From assembly GCA_945919295.1 (NCBI GenBank), contig CAMEJC010000005.1, positions 1 through 43,484 of the forward strand: 43,484 nucleotides of DNA, read 5' to 3'. Position 1 is the stretch's first letter. Each line of letters starts with the position of its first letter. The stretch is from an uncultured Mycoplasmatota bacterium (lineage in GTDB: Bacteria; Bacillota_I; Bacilli_A; RF39; UBA660). Both the position numbers and the translations under genes were made by a program. Positions 26,201 to 35,000 of this stretch are shown in pieces. Below the pieces are notes generated by a model. It was not told the origin of the DNA. It saw only the letters and a program-made list of their open reading frames with translations, and searched no databases.

Positions 26201-26281
26201 TATTAATAATCCTTTTAATTTGAAGACGATTACACTTAAAATTGTTATAATTATAAATAAGATAATTATGAATAATTGCAT
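23243..26281 (-). CDS. ponA: Class A penicillin-binding protein (glycosyltransferase/transpeptidase)
   Basis: 1012 residues, long for the class. Residues 1-40 are hydrophobic, 50-108 form a very Lys-rich linker, and 110-138 a second membrane segment. GT51 domain: catalytic E191 in ATEDSRFYQHNGVD, plus GGASTLTMQ. Transpeptidase: S468-T-A-K471, S524-R-N526 and K666-T-G-T. The C-terminal ~250 residues include Ig-like/fibronectin-like segments. It polymerises and cross-links peptidoglycan outside the membrane. recU lies just upstream and overlaps by 16 bases, the conserved recU-pbp arrangement of Bacillota. The extra N-terminal membrane segment is unusual; a later start (for example M37) would remove most of it. 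Confidence 0.95.
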   Translation of the reverse strand: MQLFIIILFIIITILSVIVFKLKGLLILLITIPLIIMYFKSNNIINILKRKNDKKSLSERKEVEFVNSRDRKKGVIKEEKKKKTTKKKNNKNTNNRTRGKEKTKSKKSIGKKILIILLGFAIFCVFAAIAFLIYIVISTGNFDPEALKNQDQTVIYDKDGEIIATLGDQKRESITYDDLPQVLVDALIATEDSRFYQHNGVDMARFMKATALNLIGRDDAGGASTLTMQTVKNNLTKKDSTETNKIKKIVRKFQDVYLSVFFMEKKYTKNEILEMYVNDSCLGGTVYGVEEASKYYFDKNVSELSLPEAALLAGMYQAPNRYNPYKYPEAAEKRRSTVLSLMVRHGYITEEEKEMAEAVSIESMLAGGATESDYQGYIDTVIEEVENKTGNNPRQVSMKIYTAMDKTVQDGINKVLSGEDHTWADDTVQAGVAVTNVNDGTIVAIGAGRNRKAGDWNYATQSLRQPGSTAKPLFDYGPGMEYNDFSTYTLFNDEPWTYTNGPEIGNWDGSYQGLITLRQALSVSRNIPALKAFQQVDKKNIATFVNSLGLDVAYSTKSDNYKKNENTGADNLLNEAYSIGGMSYGVTPLDMAEAYASFANGGYHIETHAVVKIEYRSTGEVVDFSEEKEKVMSDSTAYLMNNVLKYAVDYGFNGGAKVYGSTVAAKTGTSNLSEADCKAKGIPVGSVNDLWTVAYTPEYSIALWYGYEKVDSTHYLGGASAPKDAVMRSIMKYIPKTTKTWSVPSSVVEITVEKETWPAKLPSEYTPDNMKTTEYFKKGTQPTEVSERYAKLEDVTNLNNTITSDGHKLTWNWKVPNVLDSKYLNDYFNNSVFGNQSAKYLSERISYNSNTLGGIGFGIYQKKANGTLERIAFTEDTEYIYKPDVIGNIELVVKAEYKNFKNNASNGTEITVKSSNIINSKEKLNVTLNGDSSLTITKGNYVEEGITITYDDENITNKTGVIKLYKLNNKTYLSISDLEEAVNKLDAGTHQITYSVTYLTETENTTRTIEIK

Positions 26282-26817
26282 TCTTTTTTTATAATATTAT
26301 CTACTACTTTAATATAGTCTAATCTTGGTGCGTATTTTATTTCTAATTTATAACAATTTTTTTCGAAATAATCAAGTGGTATTGACTTTCTAGTGTTATT
26401 ATCTAGAAAATTAATTAATTGTTTTCCTGTAATTATATAGTCTTTATTAAGTAAGGTAAATCTTATGATTAAAAAGACAATACCATTTTGTTTAAGTACT
26501 TTTTTTATATAATCTATTTGATGTTTATGAATGTTATTTATAGTAAAGCTTGTTTTACTTCTTGTTTCTTTAGCATCGAATTCGATATAATAACCTTTAT
26601 ATACTCCGTTGTAGTCGAGAGTAGAAGTACATTCAAAGAAACCATCAATTACTCTTAAATTTTTATAATCTGTCTTTGTTACTCTAATTGGAGTAGGCTT
26701 TTTACAAATTAGTGCTATATCATAATCTATGTAGTATTTATTTGTCTCATTGATATCATTTTCAAGATTCATTCCACGATTAGCGAATGTACTGTTGAAG
26801 TTGGTTCTATGATTCAC
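26266..26817 (-). CDS. recU: Holliday junction resolvase RecU
   Basis: 183 residues from the GTG at 26817. This start places AGGTGAT four bases upstream, like other genes here, whereas ATG 26823 would sit inside that SD. Typical features: NRGMNLENDINETNKYY near the N-terminus, then IDGFFECTSTLDYNGVYKG, YIEFDAKET (PD-(D/E)xK nuclease residues) and HQIDYIKKV. It cleaves four-way junctions in recombination and chromosome segregation. A minus-strand TATAAT lies at 26839-26834. It overlaps the PBP gene by 16 bases. Confidence 0.92.
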   Translation of the reverse strand: MNHRTNFNSTFANRGMNLENDINETNKYYIDYDIALICKKPTPIRVTKTDYKNLRVIDGFFECTSTLDYNGVYKGYYIEFDAKETRSKTSFTINNIHKHQIDYIKKVLKQNGIVFLIIRFTLLNKDYIITGKQLINFLDNNTRKSIPLDYFEKNCYKLEIKYAPRLDYIKVVDNIIKKECNYS

Positions 26818-26970
26818 AAACATCACCTATTTAATTATACTATAAAATAGAAAAAAAATCTATATAATATAGTCAAAATTAAAATAATGTTAAATGATAT
26901 GTATATTTATTATTTTTGATTTTTAATAAAAAACTTTACTTGTATATAATTATGTTGACTTTAACATAAA

Positions 26971-26997
26971 AATAAAAAAAACTACAATGTGTAGTTT
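26971..26997 (-). terminator. Terminator of the DUF378 gene
   Basis: AAACTACA (26979-26986), loop ATG, TGTAGTTT (26990-26997); on the minus strand followed by a T-run. The 130 bases between here and recU hold only AT-rich DNA and the recU promoter. Confidence 0.8.
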
Positions 26998-27190
26998 AAT
27001 CTAAATCTTTAGTGAATATACCAATTTCGATGAGTCCTGATATAAAGACTAATATATATATGATTTTTGTAAGTATTGTACCATCTCCGAATAGATATTC
27101 AACTAAGTTAAAATTAAATAATCCTACTAGTCCCCAATTGATACATCCTACTATACCAAGGGTTAATGCTATTTTATATAATGTGTTCAT
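26996..27190 (-). CDS. DUF378 small membrane protein
   Basis: 64 residues, two membrane segments. GIVGCINWGLVGLFNFNLVEYLFG is the DUF378 (YuzA) signature region; family function unknown. Excellent SD AAAAGGAGG seven bases before the ATG. Stand-alone transcript with its own terminator, divergent from the lipoprotein gene. Confidence 0.88.
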   Translation of the reverse strand: MNTLYKIALTLGIVGCINWGLVGLFNFNLVEYLFGDGTILTKIIYILVFISGLIEIGIFTKDLD

Positions 27191-27295
27191 AATATCCTCC
27201 TTTTTAATTTTATTTTGTACGAAAATTTATAAATTATTCATCATATAAAGAAATTTTTTTAATATAATTTATCAGAAAGAGTAAAGAGGTGAAAT

Positions 27296-28474
27296 ATGAA
27301 AAAAAAGTTATTATTTTTAATAATGTTTGCTTTAATGTTTGTTTTGGGAGGATGTGGTAAAGTCAGTGAAAATGATGTTATCAAAGATTTGACTAAAAAA
27401 ATAAATGATTCCAAAGCTTATTATATTGAAGGAACTTTAGAAATTGTCAATAATGAAGATGTTTATACTTATGATGTGGAAGTTTCTTATGCTAAAAAGG
27501 ATAATTATAAAGTTAATTTAGTTAATACTGTAAATAATCATGAGCAAATTATTCTTAGAAATAGTGATGGTGTTTATGTTGTAACGCCTAGAATTAATAA
27601 GAGCTTTAAATTCCAAAGTGATTGGCCTTATAATAATTCCCAAGTATATTTATTGACACCATTACTTGAAGATATTACTAATGATGATAATAGGGAATTT
27701 ACAAAAATTGATGATGGATATAAGATTGTAGTAGCCGCTAATTATCCAAATAATCCAAAACTTGTTAAGCAAGAAATATTATTGGATAAAAAAATTAATA
27801 TTAAGAAAGTAACTGTTATGGATACAAATGGTAATCCACAAATTACTATGAAATTTGAAAAAATTGATTTAAATAGTAAATTTGAAGATGATTATTTCGA
27901 TTTAAAGGAAATAATTGATGTAAATGAAGATAGGGATGATATTAATAGTAATACTAATGTAAATAATAATACTAATACAAATGATAATTCTGATACTAAT
28001 AATAATGATAATAGTAATAATAACAATACTACAAATAATTCAAATGATACTTCAAATACTAATACCAATACTAATAATAATACCAATACAAATACTAATA
28101 CTAATAATAATGCTACAACTGAAGAGACTAGTTCGATTGAAGATGTGATTTATCCAATGTATATACCTGCTAATACTTATTTATCAAATAAGGAAAAGGT
28201 AAGTAAAGACAATGGTGAACGATTAATATTGACTTTCGATGGTGATAATCCATTTATGCTTATCGAAGAAACAGTAGCATATGAAAAAGAACATTTGATA
28301 GTTCCTACTTATGGAGATCTTGAACTTATGGCTTCAACAGTTGCAATAGTTAATGATAATTCAGTTAATTGGATTGATAATAATATTGAATATTATGTAG
28401 TAAGTGATAAGCTATCTAAGCAAGAGTTACTTGATATTGCAAGAAGTATTTCGGTACTTCCAGTAAGCAAGTAA
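27296..28474 (+). CDS. LolA-like lipoprotein with Asn/Thr linker and DUF4367-like C-terminus
   Basis: 392 residues. Lipoprotein signal with lipobox LGGC (C20). Residues ~25-213 fit a LolA/GerS/YdcC-like beta fold (YYIEGTLEI, VSYAKKDNYKVNL, LDKKINIKKVTV). Residues ~217-277 are an Asn/Thr/Asp repeat linker. The C-terminal ~110 residues resemble DUF4367 (VNWIDNNIEYYVVSDKLSKQELLDIARSI, split here only by reading). It probably sits on the outer membrane face of the cell; no lipid-carrying role can be shown in a monoderm. TATAAT at 27263-27268, SD GAGGTG. Confidence 0.8.
   Translation: MKKKLLFLIMFALMFVLGGCGKVSENDVIKDLTKKINDSKAYYIEGTLEIVNNEDVYTYDVEVSYAKKDNYKVNLVNTVNNHEQIILRNSDGVYVVTPRINKSFKFQSDWPYNNSQVYLLTPLLEDITNDDNREFTKIDDGYKIVVAANYPNNPKLVKQEILLDKKINIKKVTVMDTNGNPQITMKFEKIDLNSKFEDDYFDLKEIIDVNEDRDDINSNTNVNNNTNTNDNSDTNNNDNSNNNNTTNNSNDTSNTNTNTNNNTNTNTNTNNNATTEETSSIEDVIYPMYIPANTYLSNKEKVSKDNGERLILTFDGDNPFMLIEETVAYEKEHLIVPTYGDLELMASTVAIVNDNSVNWIDNNIEYYVVSDKLSKQELLDIARSISVLPVSK
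27945..28125 (+). repeat. Imperfect short tandem repeat coding for the Asn/Thr linker
   Basis: AAT, ACT, ACA and GAT codons alternate in short irregular periods (for example AATACTAATACC). Repeat number changes in units of 3 or 6 bases would alter linker length without shifting the frame. Confidence 0.7.
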
Positions 28475-28488
28475 ATCTTGCTTTTTTC
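28465..28488 (+). terminator. Intrinsic terminator of the lipoprotein gene
   Basis: AAGCAAG (28465-28471), loop TAAAT containing the stop codon, CTTGCTT (28477-28483), T-rich tail. Confidence 0.85.
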
Positions 28489-28524
28489 TTTTTCTTTATT
28501 TATAATTGTTTTAGGAGGTATAAT

Positions 28525-29136
28525 ATGAAGTGTTTAGTTAAGAGTATAATTGCAGGTGTTATGATAGGAATAGGAGGAACTGTTTATTTATCAGTGGAAA
28601 ATAAAGTAGTGGGTTCTGTTTTGTTTGCTATAGGATTATTTGCTATTGTGGTATATGGATTTAATTTATATACGGGGAAGATAGGATATTTAGTTACTAA
28701 TTTTAATTTTAAATATATAAAAGAATTGGTTATTACGTTAGTTGGTAATTTTATTGGTACTTTTTTTGTAGGATTTATACTAAGATATACAAGAATATAT
28801 TCTTTGATAAGTGAAAAAGCTAAAGCATTAGTGGATATAAAACTCGATGATAATATTATTAGTATTTTAATTCTTTCATTTTTTTGTGGAATACTTATGT
28901 ATTTTGCAGTTAATGGTTACAAGGAATTAAAGGATGTTGGTAGGTATATTGCGATATTTCTTGGGGTAATAGTTTTTATTTTATGTGGATTTGAACACTG
29001 CGTAGCTAATATGTATTATTTTTCGGTATCTTTTTCTTGGCGTTTGAATAGTTTTTTATATTTATTAGTTATGATATTAGGTAATAGTTTAGGTGGTATG
29101 TTGATTCCTCTATGTGATAAGATAATAAAAAAATAA
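28525..29136 (+). CDS. Formate/nitrite transporter (FNT) family channel
   Basis: 203 residues with six hydrophobic segments, compact compared with usual ~260-280. Family motifs: GIGGTVYLS near the N-terminus, NLYTGKIGYL, GNFIGTFFVG and CGFEHCVANMYY, matching the FocA/NirC-type central residues (GFEHxxANMY). It moves formate, nitrite, hydrosulfide or lactate across the membrane; substrate not decidable. SD AGGAGG. Convergent with the methyltransferase gene. Confidence 0.9.
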   Translation: MKCLVKSIIAGVMIGIGGTVYLSVENKVVGSVLFAIGLFAIVVYGFNLYTGKIGYLVTNFNFKYIKELVITLVGNFIGTFFVGFILRYTRIYSLISEKAKALVDIKLDDNIISILILSFFCGILMYFAVNGYKELKDVGRYIAIFLGVIVFILCGFEHCVANMYYFSVSFSWRLNSFLYLLVMILGNSLGGMLIPLCDKIIKK

Positions 29137-29160
29137 GTAGGCAATGCTTACTTATTTTTT
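29131..29160. terminator. Bidirectional terminator between convergent genes
   Basis: AAATAAGTA (29131-29139) and TACTTATTT (29149-29157), with an inner GC/GC pair, T-run on plus and T-rich on minus. It overlaps the 3' end of the methyltransferase gene. Confidence 0.8.
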
Positions 29161-29930
29161 TGAAGTATATCTAATACATGGGAAGAAGCTCCAAGTAATT
29201 CTTCTCTTTCACATATTGATAAATGATATTTAAAGTATATATCAAAAGTTTCATCATCCATTTTATTTATCACTTTTCTTAGATAGTCAGTAGGACCATC
29301 TTGAGCTAATATCTTAATTCTTTTTAAGTTTACTGTATCTTTATATCTATTGATATCTTCAAGTCTTACCATACTATATAAGTCTGTTTCTTTAGGGGTA
29401 ATATGAAAGGAGGAATCTACTAGATTATTTTTAATGTCTTCTTTAATGGTATTTTCTATAAAACCATGGGTAATAATTGCATATTCATTCATGTAGTAAC
29501 TAATTAATATTAGGCCACTTTTTTTTACTATTCTTTTGGCTTCTTTTAAAGCTTTAATTTTTTCTTCTTCAGTAATTAGATGATACATAGGTCCAAATAA
29601 GAGGACTATATTAAAACTATTGTCTTTAAAGTTATGTAAATCTGTTGCATTACCAAGATATGATTTGACTTTGGTATTTTTTCTTTTTAAAGTCATTAAA
29701 TTATGCTTAATTAGTTCGACTGCAGTAACATCAAATCCTTCTTCTGCTAGTGGGATGGAATAAGCACCTGTGCCTGCTCCAATATCGATTATTTTAGGAT
29801 TATCCATGGTATTAAGATAATCATGAATATATTTCATAGTGGTTTTATATTCAATAATACCATGTCTTCTAGTTAGTCTTTTATCTTCATTAAATTTATT
29901 ATAATAATTAATTAAATTTTTTTCATTCAT
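29148..29930 (-). CDS. Class I SAM-dependent methyltransferase
   Basis: 260 residues from ATG 29930; a GTG nine bases earlier is part of the GGTGAC ribosome site. Motif I is IIDIGAGTGAYSIPLAEEG, motif II ends in TAVELI, and NIVLLFGPMYHL is the post-motif region. Generic methyltransferase fold; substrate unknown. Monocistronic and divergent from the cysteine desulfurase gene. Confidence 0.88.
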   Translation of the reverse strand: MNEKNLINYYNKFNEDKRLTRRHGIIEYKTTMKYIHDYLNTMDNPKIIDIGAGTGAYSIPLAEEGFDVTAVELIKHNLMTLKRKNTKVKSYLGNATDLHNFKDNSFNIVLLFGPMYHLITEEEKIKALKEAKRIVKKSGLILISYYMNEYAIITHGFIENTIKEDIKNNLVDSSFHITPKETDLYSMVRLEDINRYKDTVNLKRIKILAQDGPTDYLRKVINKMDDETFDIYFKYHLSICEREELLGASSHVLDILQKNK

Positions 29931-30046
29931 TTTTGTCACCTGTTAATATAATAGACTAATCTAGAGAATAAATCAAATAATTTTATATCTTTTTCTTTAA
30001 TTTTAATTAAAGATATGATAAAATACTTAAGGAAAGAAGGAATACT

Positions 30047-31174
30047 ATGATATATTTTGATAATAGTGCTACGACAATGGTTGATGAGAAAGTACTTGAA
30101 ATTTTTAATAAAGTATGTTTAAATTATCCAGGTAATGTTAATTCAATTCATGGCTTGGGGGTTAAGTCCCAAGAGTTAGAAGACTATGCAACAGAGAAAA
30201 TAGCTAAATTATTAAAAGTAAAACCTACGGAGATTATTTATACTTCGGGAGCTACTGAATCTAATAATACAGTTTTAAAAGGAGTAGCTTCAAGATATAA
30301 AAATCGTGGTAATCATATAATTACTACTCATTTAGAGCATTCTTCTACTACTAAGACGGCTCAATATTTAGAAAGTAAAGGATTTATTATCGATTATGTT
30401 AAGATAAATGAAGATGGATTAATTGATTTAGATAATTTAAAAGAATTAATGACTGATAAAACAATATTAGTGGCTATTTCTTATGTTGATAGTGAACTTG
30501 GTATTAAACAAAATATTAAAGGAATAAGAAAAATTATTAATAACTATCCTAAGTGTTATTTTCATGTTGATGCTACTCAGGCTTTGGGTAAGATAGAAAT
30601 AGATTTTAATGATATGGATTTTATGAGTATGTCTGCTCATAAAATATTTGGAATGAAAGGAATAGGATTACTTATAAAAAAAGAAAATATTGTTATTGAT
30701 AATTTAATCCATGGGGGAAAGTCTACTACTGTTTATAGAAGCGGTACTCCAGCATTACCTTTAATATGTAGTCTTATGAAAGCTTTAGAATTAATTATTC
30801 CGAATATTAATAGTAATTATAATCATGTTAAAGAACTAAATGATAAATTGGTTTCTGTATTAAAAAAATATAGTGATGTTCATATAAATAGTACGGAAAA
30901 TAGTATTCCTTATATAATAAATTTTAGTATAACAAATATTAAACCTGAGACTTTTATTCATGCGATGGAAGAAGAAAATATATTTATATCTACTAAGAGT
31001 GCTTGTTCTACTAGTGAAATTTCTGGTAGTGTATATAGTTTATATCAAGATGATGTTATTGCAAGTCATAGTATAAGAATAAGTCTTTCTTATAAGAATA
31101 CGATGGATGAGGTAGAAACGTTTATTAAAGTATTTGATAAAGTTTATCATAAATTATCACTAAATGATGTTTAA
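30047..31174 (+). CDS. Cysteine desulfurase (NifS/IscS family)
   Basis: 375 residues. Fold-type I PLP enzyme: H98 (THLEHSS), D175 (FHVDATQALG), PLP-lysine K199 in SAHKIFG, and catalytic C320 in STKSACSTSEISGS. It removes sulfur from cysteine as a persulfide for Fe-S clusters or tRNA thiolation. No scaffold (IscU/SufU) or ThiI/MnmA gene is adjacent, so which pathway it serves is open. Good SD AAGGAAAGAAGG. Confidence 0.93.
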   Translation: MIYFDNSATTMVDEKVLEIFNKVCLNYPGNVNSIHGLGVKSQELEDYATEKIAKLLKVKPTEIIYTSGATESNNTVLKGVASRYKNRGNHIITTHLEHSSTTKTAQYLESKGFIIDYVKINEDGLIDLDNLKELMTDKTILVAISYVDSELGIKQNIKGIRKIINNYPKCYFHVDATQALGKIEIDFNDMDFMSMSAHKIFGMKGIGLLIKKENIVIDNLIHGGKSTTVYRSGTPALPLICSLMKALELIIPNINSNYNHVKELNDKLVSVLKKYSDVHINSTENSIPYIINFSITNIKPETFIHAMEEENIFISTKSACSTSEISGSVYSLYQDDVIASHSIRISLSYKNTMDEVETFIKVFDKVYHKLSLNDV

Positions 31175-31211
31175 AAAATATAATAATAGTACATATTAAT
31201 AATGAAGTAAT

Positions 31212-31264
31212 AAAAGAAGTTTTAAATAGTAAGATGTTTCTTAGTAGTTTAAGACTTCTTTTTT
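31212..31264 (+). terminator. Long-stem terminator of the desulfurase gene
   Basis: The arm at 31212-31226 pairs with 31248-31262 over 15 positions (one G-U pair), then a T-run. Confidence 0.75.
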
Positions 31265-31297
31265 ATATTCTTTTTTGATAAAAGATACTTATAATAA

Positions 31298-31325
31298 TTG
31301 ACAAAAAGATAAAATCTGTTATAAT
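31298..31325 (+). promoter_or_regulatory. Promoter of the sortase-adhesin operon
   Basis: TTGACA (31298-31303), 16 bases, TATAAT (31320-31325). Confidence 0.85.
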
Positions 31326-31358
31326 AGTAAACCATCTAAAGAGCTTGTGGGGGTTATT

Positions 31359-32099
31359 ATGGAAAGAAAAGGAAATGTTAAAAGAAAATTTGGTATTATA
31401 AGTTTATGTATATGTTTAATTGTAATTATTGTATTGATAATTATGTTATATATTAAAAATAACAATAGTAATTATTACTTAAATGTTAATATAGAACAAA
31501 ATGATAATGTAACAAATCCTATTAATTATAGTGAAATAATCACAAATATTAGAAATGAATATAATAATGAAGATATAAAAGGAATTTTAGAAATTGAAAA
31601 TACAGATTATATTGTTCCGGTATTACAAGGAAAAGATAATGAATATTATTTAAATCATGATGCATATGGAAAAAGTAATTATATGGGAGCAATATACTTA
31701 GACTACAGAGTTGATATTGACTCTAGTAGGAAGTTATTAATTTATGGTCATAATTCTTCAAATATTGATATGCCATTTAAGATACTTGAAGAATTCTATG
31801 ATAAAGATTATTATGATAATCACAAGTATGTAGATTTAACTACAAGTACTACTAAAAAGAAATATGAAATATTTTCTGTATATGTAGAACCAGAAGATTA
31901 TTCATATATGAATATTAATTTTAGTAGTGATTCTGAATACTTAAATCATTTGAAGAAATTAAAAAGTAAATCTATGTACGATACAGGGGTAGAAGTATCA
32001 TCAGATGATGAAATACTTATACTTCAAACATGCAGTACACATAAAGATTATTATAATTATCAAAAAAAATATTTATTAATAATATTAAGGAGGGTTTAA
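31359..32099 (+). CDS. srtB: Class B sortase
   Basis: 246 residues from ATG 31359 (the upstream GTG 31347 lies within the GTGGGGG ribosome site). N-terminal anchor (~10-32). Class B layout: ENTDYIVPVLQGKDNEYYL, GAIYLDYR, catalytic H131 in LLIYGHN, SMYDTGVEV, C225 in LQTCSTH and R244 in the C-terminal LRRV. It cleaves a C-terminal sorting signal and joins the protein to peptidoglycan. The adhesin gene begins at the base after its stop, so that protein is the obvious substrate. Confidence 0.92.
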   Translation: MERKGNVKRKFGIISLCICLIVIIVLIIMLYIKNNNSNYYLNVNIEQNDNVTNPINYSEIITNIRNEYNNEDIKGILEIENTDYIVPVLQGKDNEYYLNHDAYGKSNYMGAIYLDYRVDIDSSRKLLIYGHNSSNIDMPFKILEEFYDKDYYDNHKYVDLTTSTTKKKYEIFSVYVEPEDYSYMNINFSSDSEYLNHLKKLKSKSMYDTGVEVSSDDEILILQTCSTHKDYYNYQKKYLLIILRRV

Positions 32100-35000
32100 A
32101 TGAAAAAAGGTTTGATGAAGTTTACTAAAGTCTTAGTACTTATAGCAATGATTATATCAGATTTAATGACACCTATTAAGGTACTTGCTAATGAAATAAC
32201 AGATAGAGATCCTGTTAAAGGTGATGTAGGTATTAATAATGAAGTAACAAATAATGGCAATAGTGCTACTGTCAGTGTTGGCTCTATAGAAACTGAAGGC
32301 GGAGTAAAAGTTACCAAAACAGTTAGTAAGACGGACACTGAAGGTAGATATAAAATTGAATTCAAAATTGAAGGAAAGGATGTTAAAACAAGTACTGAAG
32401 TTAATAAACCAGTATATGCCGTTGTAGTATTTGATAGATCTGGTAGTATGGCAAGTACTGAAACCGAAACTGATGAGTGTATCAGATATGGAGAAAGGCA
32501 TGGAGTACAATATTGTGCTGAATATGCGACAACATCTGATGAGAAATGGGAAAGTGCTGTACAAGGAGCAAAAGATTTTGCAAATACACTATTAAGTAAG
32601 ATTCCTACTGCTAATATAGCTCTAGTAGCTTTCTCAGGAAATTCTGATTACGATTATGATTATTGGGGAAATGAATATCTAAAAACAGATGCTAAAAAAA
32701 ATGATGATGCTACAGTATTAAGAAACTTCTCTAATACTAATTTGGATAGTACTAATTTTGGCTCAGCTAATGGAGGTACTAACTTACAAGCAGGATTATA
32801 TGAAGCAAATAAATTATTAAATGCTTCTAGTATTCCAAATGATGCTTATAAGTATGTTGTTGTAATTAGTGATGGACAGCCTACATTCTACTATGATAAT
32901 AAAGGTTATACACAAGGTGAAGGAAATAGTACTAATACTGACACATATAATGCTACGATAAGTATGGCAAATACTGTTAAGAATACTACTAAAGCTGAAG
33001 TATTTTCTATTGGATATATGTTACCTTCAGGTAAAGTATATGGAAATAAAACAGCTGCAGATATTTTAACTGAAGTGTCTTCACCAGATAAAGAAGGTTC
33101 AGAAGTAAAACACTATGTCGATGGAAAACCTGAAGATGTTGCAAATGCATTTACTAATATAGCAGAAGAAATGGGTACAGCAAATGCTGGAACTAAAGCT
33201 ATTTTAACAGATAATTTAGGTGGACAATTTACATTAACTAATGATAGTAGTACTAGAAGTTATATAAGTGAAGAAATACCTACTATTACTGAAGAAGGAA
33301 CTACTTTATCTTTCTATGTTGATATTGATCAAGATAGTGAAACAGGATGGTATAATACAAATGAAGGATTTAAATTAGATTATACTGACTATAAAGGCAA
33401 AAAACAAACTTTAGAATGTAGTGAAAATCCACAGGTTTATTGGGTACAAAATACTTATGATTATGTAGTTAATTACTATAAAGATAGTTTTGATAATAAT
33501 AATCTAATTGAAAGTGAAACTAGAAAGGCTCCTAATGGAACTATTATTAATGAAAGTAATGTAGAAAGAGATAAGTATCTTCCTACTGGTTATGAATTTA
33601 ATACTATTAATCCAAGTAGTATTACCATAACTAATGATGGAGTAGTAAAAGAAATAAATATACTATATACAATAAAGAAATTTAATTATGTAGTAAATTA
33701 TTATTATGATGATGTTTTGGATAATACTATAACTAAAACAGATATTCCTTATGGAACTGAAGTAAATTCTGTAGATTATTACTTAGAAGATACTGATATA
33801 AGAGAAGGATACATTTTAGATACAGTAAAATCTGATAGTAGTGTTTATACTATTACTGATAGTGATGTAATAATAAATATTTATTATGAAAAGAATAGGT
33901 ATGGATATTCAGTAAATTATTTCTTTAATAGTGAATATGGATTTACTACAAATAGTGAAGCAATTTATGGAGATAAGATTACTGCTCAAAGTAAATGGTT
34001 AAGTAGTGAAAGATTAATTGAAGAAAACAAAAGTGATTATTTCTTAGATCCAAATAAGAATGAAGAAAATAATAAAGAAATTACTATTGGTACGGATGAA
34101 GATAAAAATGTATTAGATATATACTATATTAATACTAACTTTGATAATACTACTGAAACAATTTCAAAAGTAACTAATACTGAGAAAGCAACTAGTTCAA
34201 GTCAAAAAGTTAGTTATAAAGTAACATATAATACATCTATCAATAATGTAAGAAAAGGTGACAAAGTAGTAGTAACTATTACTGATACACTACCAGGAAG
34301 TATTATAGAAAATGATAGTACTTTAAATGGAGGAGTATATAACTCTAATGATAATACTATTACTTGGACTTATACTTATATTATCAATGAATATCAAAAA
34401 GTTTATAGAGTAAGCAAAGAAATTAATTATATAGTTAAATATGAAAATTATTTAAACTTTAATGGAAATACTTTAGTAAATACTGCTAATGGTTATACTA
34501 CAGTAAGTCATGAAGGATTAGATGATAAAGTAACTGAAGGTAAAGAAGACAGTGCTAGTACTAGAGTAGAAATTAAAGGTACTGTAAATGTATACTTTAA
34601 AGATAATAATGATAATGATATTTCTTCTAAAGAAGAATTAGGAGAGAAATTAGCAGGTACTTCTTATACTACTACTGCTAAGAATATTACTGGTTATACT
34701 TTAGATGAAACTAAATTACCAAGTAATGCAAATGGTAATTATATTGAAGGTAATATTGATGTAGTATATTATTATACTAAGAATGATGGTGATATTACTG
34801 AAAACGAAGTTACTAAAATAGGACCTGATTATGTAAGCAGTATTAATGATACATTTGATTATACTCTTACTTACAAAGGTAAAGTAGAAAATTATGTAGG
34901 TAATTCAACTTTAACTCTTACAGATAGATTACCTTATGATGCTACTATTGTAGATATTGATGATAGATGTGAATTTAATAATAATACTATTACTTGTACT

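Noticed and set aside
25860-26294. Plus-strand Phe-rich reading frame over the PBP N-terminus
   Set aside because: Mirror of the Lys-rich linker and hydrophobic segments of the minus-strand PBP; no SD or family resemblance.
27945-28125. CRISPR-like or regulatory repeat
   Set aside because: The short periodic repeats are simply codons of an in-frame Asn/Thr linker; no spacer structure.
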